Source of the DNA: Acanthaster planci
Lineage: Eukaryota > Echinodermata > Asteroidea > Valvatida > Acanthasteridae
Reading direction: 5' to 3'
Assembly: GCF_001949145.1 (NCBI RefSeq)
Contig: NW_019091433.1
Span: forward strand, 1,059,465 to 1,104,553
DNA: 45,089 bases
The translations under genes and the position numbers were made by a program. The notes beneath the pieces were generated by a model that did no database searches, was not told the DNA's origin, and saw only the letters and a program-made list of their open reading frames with translations. Each line of letters opens with the position of its first letter. Within the stretch, counting starts at the first letter, position 1. Positions 40,475 to 45,089 of the stretch are shown here, one piece after another.

Positions 40475-41965
40475 ATGCCTGAAATCTCCGTTCCAAAGGT
40501 GAAAAGGCCCAGCAAGTGCAAGCTGTGTTTACTGCGATGTTTCGCTTGCTGCTGTCCGTGCATGAAGCCGCGGCTACCAGGCCAGGTAAGTCAATGCCAG
40601 GATGTGGGTAGAACGAATGATCATTCCGTGATAGTTGTCCCTCCCTTCCTCTTATGCCCATTAAGTTCTGTGTCAGCGTGCTCATGAGACCCCCCCCCGG
40701 TTTGGTACCAGTAGCCTTTCCCAAGACGATTCCATGCCGCGCCCGGCGGCGCTAGGCGTAAGATACACGTACGTTACTGCTGTGAGCTACAACCATAGAG
40801 CAATCCTCAGAGGCCATGGCCAGAGCACAGTGGGTTTACATTCCGCCTCACAAAAACAAATAACATTCTTCAGATCTGCATAACATTATGTAGCGAATTG
40901 GGCGCGCCCATGCATTGTATGTAATCAGATTGAGTAGTCCGTTGTCCAATTTGAAATAAGCGTCTAACATTTTTTTTCAGAGTGGACGCTTTCACAGCCC
41001 TTGTGCTATGAGGGAATTTGTGACTGCGCCTCAGAAAAATGTACGGGTTAATCATGTAACTATCAAACTACGAAAAAAAATAGGCGAAGAGAGATGGTTA
41101 GCGTCTATGTCGAGAGCCGAAAACCCCAGCAGTTAATTTGGAGCATTTCATGGACCTTATTGATGTACCTGTATTTTCCACAAACTCGAAATATTTGCCG
41201 CTCTTTATTTCACTGCCGAAAGGATTTATAATCGCTAGCTGTTGTGAATTATTAGGCCCGTGTGTGTTGTACATGTACATGCATATTTACCGCAGCATTA
41301 CAGATTCAAGGCCGTATTTATGCATTATAATATATTTCTTGTGGCGTTCAGTGGAGGAAGCATACAGCGCTTGTGGGTGGTGTATTGTTTAGTTGGGAAA
41401 AGCGACGACGGGAAGTAAAATGATTATCATAACAGTTCACTAAAGGTGACTGGTAGTTCGGATGTTTACCAGTCATGCTCTGTTACATTTAATGCATACA
41501 ATGACGTGTTGCAGAAAGATTGCAGAGCCCTAAATTTTGAATGTCAACAGCCGCAGCTCCCTCCTTGTACATACAACCAACGATTACTTTACATTTTGTG
41601 CGCTTGAAATTTTGCGCTTTACCATTTCTTGAACTAAATAGGCCCATATGTCAAAAACTTGAAGTCCAGAGAGAAATGTCGGGAGATTCTGTTTTATTTA
41701 CAGTAAGCCCACATCACAGGTGTTTAAGGCCATTTTCAGAATTGTTTACTGCCGCACGTCAGAACGATTTGTTTTTCAGCTGGTGTTCATCAATTTTTTA
41801 GATGGTTGTACCCATTATTATATTCCAAATGAATAATAAAATTTCATTTTTTCCTTTTTTGACTCACTCAGGTTGAATGTTCTGCCTTTTTTGCAACCCA
41901 ATTTTAATTGGAACTTCAATTTATCAATTTTTTTATTGTAGAAAAAGAAATGTTGCTGCTGCTGA
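40475..41965 (+). CDS. Cys-rich 44-residue protein with KKKCCCC terminus
   Basis: Not recognised. Two coding exons, 40475-40585 (37 codons, donor CCAG|GTAAGT) and 41942-41965 (seven codons and TGA, acceptor TTTTTTTATTGTAG). The ATG has A at -3. The product has 11 cysteines in 44 residues (C15, C18, C22, C25-27, C29, C41-44), a basic N-terminal third (VPKVKRPSKCK), a Cys/Leu-rich centre (LCLLRCFACCCPCM) and a final KKKCCCC. There is no signal peptide or full membrane span. By analogy with polybasic-plus-cysteine tails, it may be S-acylated and bound to the inner face of the plasma membrane; metal binding is an alternative. That the second exon encodes exactly the KKKCCCC tail supports a real gene. 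A non-coding third exon and an AATAAA follow. Confidence 0.55.
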
Positions 41966-42001
41966 CACCAGATACGTGAGAATGGATTCTGCCGTATCGA
42001 A
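41942..42001 (+). other. Exon 2 of the Cys-rich gene: KKKCCCC tail plus 3' UTR
   Basis: Begins after a T-rich tract ending TAG and ends at ATCGAA|GTAAGTTTG, a strong donor. The coding part is 41942-41965; the remainder is 3' UTR. Confidence 0.5.
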
Positions 42002-42597
42002 GTAAGTTTGTTTTGGATTTGGGTTTCTTTTGAACCTTCCCCTGCCTGTTTATTGTTTGTATTGCCAGGTGGTGATGTTGGTGACAGATTTAACTAAGCT
42101 GTCCACAAAAAGAAATTCTTATCGTCATCATTAAAAAGAACATCAAAATAGGAAGCCTCAAGTGTCTTAAATACCTTAATCTATTTGATAATGTTCCACT
42201 ATTCGTCCACTTGCTCGTACTTTGGAGTAAAATACAGCAAAGTATTGGATGAGCAATTTTACTACTCTAAAAGTTAATGATCAACTTTTCCAAGAAATGG
42301 AAGGGGCTTAAACTTCAGGAAACTTCTCTTGTGGGTAGGTTCCAAAATGTTACCAGTAGGCCTACATTTCAACTCGTGAGGACTGTTTTGAATATTCTCC
42401 TCTTTTTCCCTTTTCTTCTTGCTAATGACAGTCATACGGTAATCAATCCAGTACTACGATAACTCAACCACACTAGTAACAGCAACGACCAGGTTTCAAC
42501 TTCCGAGTGATGCAAGGACAAAGGAGAAAGTTGCATGGTGCTGAGAATTTTATCGTTCCGTGATTTATTGTATATTTAATTTTTATTTCTTTTTTAG

Positions 42598-42740
42598 TGT
42601 GTCGGCTGTAACAGAAAAACACTGTTTTATCACTCATCTTTGGTGCACTTCAGCGATATTTGGCCATGTTCCCACCACAAGTGTCCCATTGTGCAGTCTA
42701 TGCATTCGGCAGCGTTTCAAATAAAAGTGTATGTATGTAA
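42598..42740 (+). other. Likely non-coding last exon of the Cys-rich gene
   Basis: Follows TTTTTATTTCTTTTTTAG, a good acceptor 600 bases after the exon 2 donor, and runs to an AATAAA at about 42719-42724. The end at 42740 is estimated from the usual 10-25 base distance to cleavage. A stop-distant intron like this can trigger nonsense-mediated decay; here the junction is only about 36 bases after the stop, within the usual safe limit. Confidence 0.4.
42719..42724 (+). terminator. Candidate polyadenylation signal AATAAA
   Basis: Canonical hexamer in TTTCAAATAAAAGTG, followed by a TGT-rich stretch (GTGTATGTATGTAA) that could serve as the downstream GU-rich element. Confidence 0.45.
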
Positions 42741-44295
42741 CGGTCGATTCATTTCAAACAATTGAATATTGGACCTTCCATTCGATCGAATATTTGAAAT
42801 GTGGTCGTATTAAATCGGAACAAATACGCACACTGAAAAATACGCCTATTTGTTTTTTACAACAAACATGAAGGAAAGAAATTGCCGTCTATTTGGGGCA
42901 TGCATTCAGCTATCTGTAGTTTTACTTGTATAATATCTTGAAATATGCTTTTAGAATGTAAAATCTTGTAAACCACACTTTACTTGAACCTGTCCTTTTT
43001 TATTTGCACCTCCGAGTACAATTGACTTTGAAAACAAACATTTGAATTTCGGCAAACCATTGAATGAATATTTGATCAACCATCGACTATGCAAATAATC
43101 GATACAGCTCTATGTGTGATAGGTGAAATTATAAGTATAGCTTGACGATATTATTAAATTGTAGCCCATTGTGTAATTGATTTTAGAAATTGTTACTGAG
43201 GAATAGTGATAAACGTGATAAGTAGATAGGTTTAACTTTATGCAATCAATCCTTTCAACACTTTCTTTCCTTGCGAGGGAACAAACATTGCTCAGGATAT
43301 CATTTTTAATACATGTTTTAAATTCTTTTTTATTTTATCTTTTGGCTGTGTCGTCTTTTGTGTTGCCATCAAGTTATCAAGTGAAGTCAAATTAATGCTG
43401 TATCCTTATGCTTTACGAGGAATTAAATACCGGAAGTGTGAATGAAACAACTCACATAATTAACCGGTTCTTGTTGCATCATCAGTTCCAGTGTAAACTC
43501 ATTTTGTTCATTCTGAATTGCATTGACAATACTGTCACCACATGTTGTAGGAAAGAGAAATTAGTAAATTGGAATTCGTCCGTGAATGTTTTACTCATTA
43601 TTTGTTAATAACCAGATTATCTATAAAATGTGTCCTTATATACCTATTAATGTATAAACTCCCATGATAAAGGGGAGTTTTCATCCGCCTTTACAAGTTT
43701 CTTTAAGGAATTACGCCTCCAAGTCTTCCAGTTACCTGCTCCGCCGCTCCCTCCCCCCCAAAAAAGGAGAAAAGGTGAGAACGTGGTAATAAGTTTGGAA
43801 GAGACATTTGAAAAAAAAAAAGAATTATGCCCAAATTAGTTTATCTCAAAGTATGGTAGGCCACGTTGGTCGCGCTCCTTCCCGTAAAATGCTTGGTTGG
43901 CTTTATGGGGCTCAACATAATCAGTCTTCGCGATCATTCATTTTCCTTGATTAGAGAAACAGTAGTTACTTAAATGTTATCACGTTATATGTGCTCAAAG
44001 GTCCCTACGGTGCGGGGCTGGCGGGGGCTTGGATGTTAACTCGCATGTCCTCTCTAATTTTGATCGTGGGACTGAGAGACAAAATTAGAATGTTTACCCT
44101 TTGTTTTTGTACTGGTACCAATGGGAAACAACGAACAATCACCAAAGGATATTCAAGAAAACTAGGAAAATCACAGATGAGAACAAACGGCACTGTTCAA
44201 TGTTATCGCATTCACGATATCAAATGGCATCGTCAAACAGGAGGCTAAACTATGGTGGCCCTGCATGGAGGGACATCACCAATCGTCAATATTAA
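42741..44295. other. Intergenic, AT-rich, no gene seen
   Basis: Nothing coding is recognised. 42745-43110 has ATTCGATCGAATATTTG, CATTTGAATTTCGG and GCAAATAATCGATAC words resembling 18061-18430, suggesting a diverged copy of the same AT-rich repeat. 43300-43800 is plain AT-rich sequence with a short C run at 43750. Confidence 0.6.
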
Positions 44296-44458
44296 CGTCA
44301 ATATTTGCAACCACATTCACGACTCGCTCTCTGGTTGCAAATATTGCCGTCAATATTTGCAACCAAAATTTACGACTTGCTCTTCAGTCACAAATACTGA
44401 AGACCGTTATTTGCGACCAAATTCACGACTTGTATCTCCGGTCGCAGATATTGCCGCG
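44296..44458. repeat. Three-unit tandem repeat of internal palindromes
   Basis: Units start with CGTCAATATTTGCAACC-like sequence at 44296, 44348 and 44405 (periods 52 and 57). Each has TTGCAACCA ... ACGACT(C/T)G ... TGGTTGCAA, that is, an imperfect inverted repeat within each unit. Units differ at about 20-25% of positions. Confidence 0.75.
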
Positions 44459-44684
44459 ATTTTTTTTTCCCAGCAAGCCAGGTAGCAAGAGAAGTTGCTC
44501 GGCTAGAGACACAGCTTTTTAACGTTGCACTCCCGCGGTGTGCAAAAACTGCCCGGCTGAGTAACGACTTGAGATCAAGCCGAAAAACGTAGGTCATTGC
44601 GCGTGCGCGTGAACATTTTATTTCCGGCCACATGAAGCGCTTGAGAGGGAATGTGCCTCACATAAATTCACAGTGAAGGAATAG

Positions 44685-45089
44685 TGTGACGTGACAGAGG
44701 GCGCTAGTCACTAGGCACGGTGCAAAGATATAGACGGCGCTCTGCCCAGTAACAGAGGCAGATGTTAGGCGCGCATAGCTGTGTGTTAAGCAAGCGCGGC
44801 GCATAGGCTCCGCCTTGTGCGTTGTGCGATAGGGCAGCGGAAGTCACTGCTTAGTCACGTGAGCGCGTGCGCGGGCGTGGTCAGAGCAGCGCGAAAGCTA
44901 TAAAAGGCGCGCGTAGGCTAGAACCAGTCGTCCTGAAAAAGGGCTGATCCTGAGGTAAGGGTCAAGAATCCTGTGCAAGGGTTAAAGTCACCTAGCCTAG
45001 TGTGACTGTGTTTAAGTCCGAGTGGTGCGTGTGCTGTTGAGGGGCTCAGTAGGTTGAGGGGCTGATTGGTGGTGCGGTATAGTTCCTGA
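44685..45089 (+). mobile_element. Possible 5' LTR, or GC-rich promoter with first exon
   Basis: From TGTGACGTGACAGAGGGCGC at 44685 the composition becomes GC- and CpG-rich. A TATA box (TATAAAAG, 44899) is followed 27 bases on by an initiator-like CCAGTC (A at 44926) and, about 30 bases later, by GAG|GTAAGG, a good donor. One reading is a gene promoter with a short 5' UTR exon. The other is a Gypsy-like LTR beginning with TG, with its U3, TATA and R regions; the end and any internal region would lie past the window. I cannot decide. Confidence 0.4.
44899..44906 (+). promoter_or_regulatory. TATA box
   Basis: TATAAAAG within a GC-rich setting, with an initiator-like A 27 bases downstream and an E-box-like CACGTG at about 44856. 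The spacing is right for a focused RNA polymerase II start on the plus strand. Confidence 0.55.

Noticed and set aside
41942-41965. Selenocysteine reading of the TGA after KKKCCCC
   Set aside because: No SECIS element was identified, and the polyadenylation signal lies within the continued frame, so a normal stop is simpler.

Overview
This is a stretch of animal (metazoan) nuclear genome from a draft assembly, with a 187-base run of N at 27601-27787. Genes are split into many small exons with GT-AG introns, intergenic and intronic DNA is AT-rich, and tRNA-derived SINEs, small inverted-repeat elements and a self-complementary ACATGT/GTACAT repeat are scattered throughout. Protein similarity and the ACTN-DCAF5 gene pair point to an invertebrate deuterostome, most likely an ambulacrarian (echinoderm or hemichordate). 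That placement is inferred from style, not proven.

Layout. 1-10283: the large first intron of an alpha-actinin gene (minus strand), holding one clear SINE, a 135-bp tandem duplication and very dense TACATGTA repeats, with no coding exon I could find. 10284-10379: first coding exon of alpha-actinin; the rest of the gene lies off the left edge. 10380-14659: intergenic, one unrecognised ORF, a tRNA-like relic and a G-run cluster. 14660-28275: complete DCAF5 gene on the minus strand, eight coding exons that I could join in frame into 865 residues (WD40 N-half, disordered C-half); its 6.6-kb intron 1 is full of repeats and contains the gap. 28276-30183: divergent intergenic region. 30184-37194: complete NDUFAF7 gene on the plus strand, ten coding exons, 434 residues, with three broken tandem copies of the start of exon 7 just upstream of the real exon. 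37195-40474: intergenic, with a SINE and an old repeat copy. 40475-42740: a small plus-strand gene for a 44-residue, 25% cysteine protein ending in KKKCCCC, which I do not recognise. 42741-45089: repeats, then a GC-rich TATA-containing segment at the right edge that is either a gene promoter with a first exon or the start of an LTR.

How the genes relate. DCAF5 is a substrate receptor for CUL4-DDB1 ubiquitin ligase; alpha-actinin is an actin crosslinker; NDUFAF7 is a mitochondrial arginine methyltransferase for complex I assembly. They share no pathway. DCAF5 and ACTN lie head-to-tail on the same strand as DCAF5 and ACTN1 do in human 14q24, which looks like old conserved synteny. The most interesting items are the pseudo-exon array in NDUFAF7, the Cys-rich microprotein, and a family of TIR elements built around a CCCAACTATAGTTGGG palindrome.
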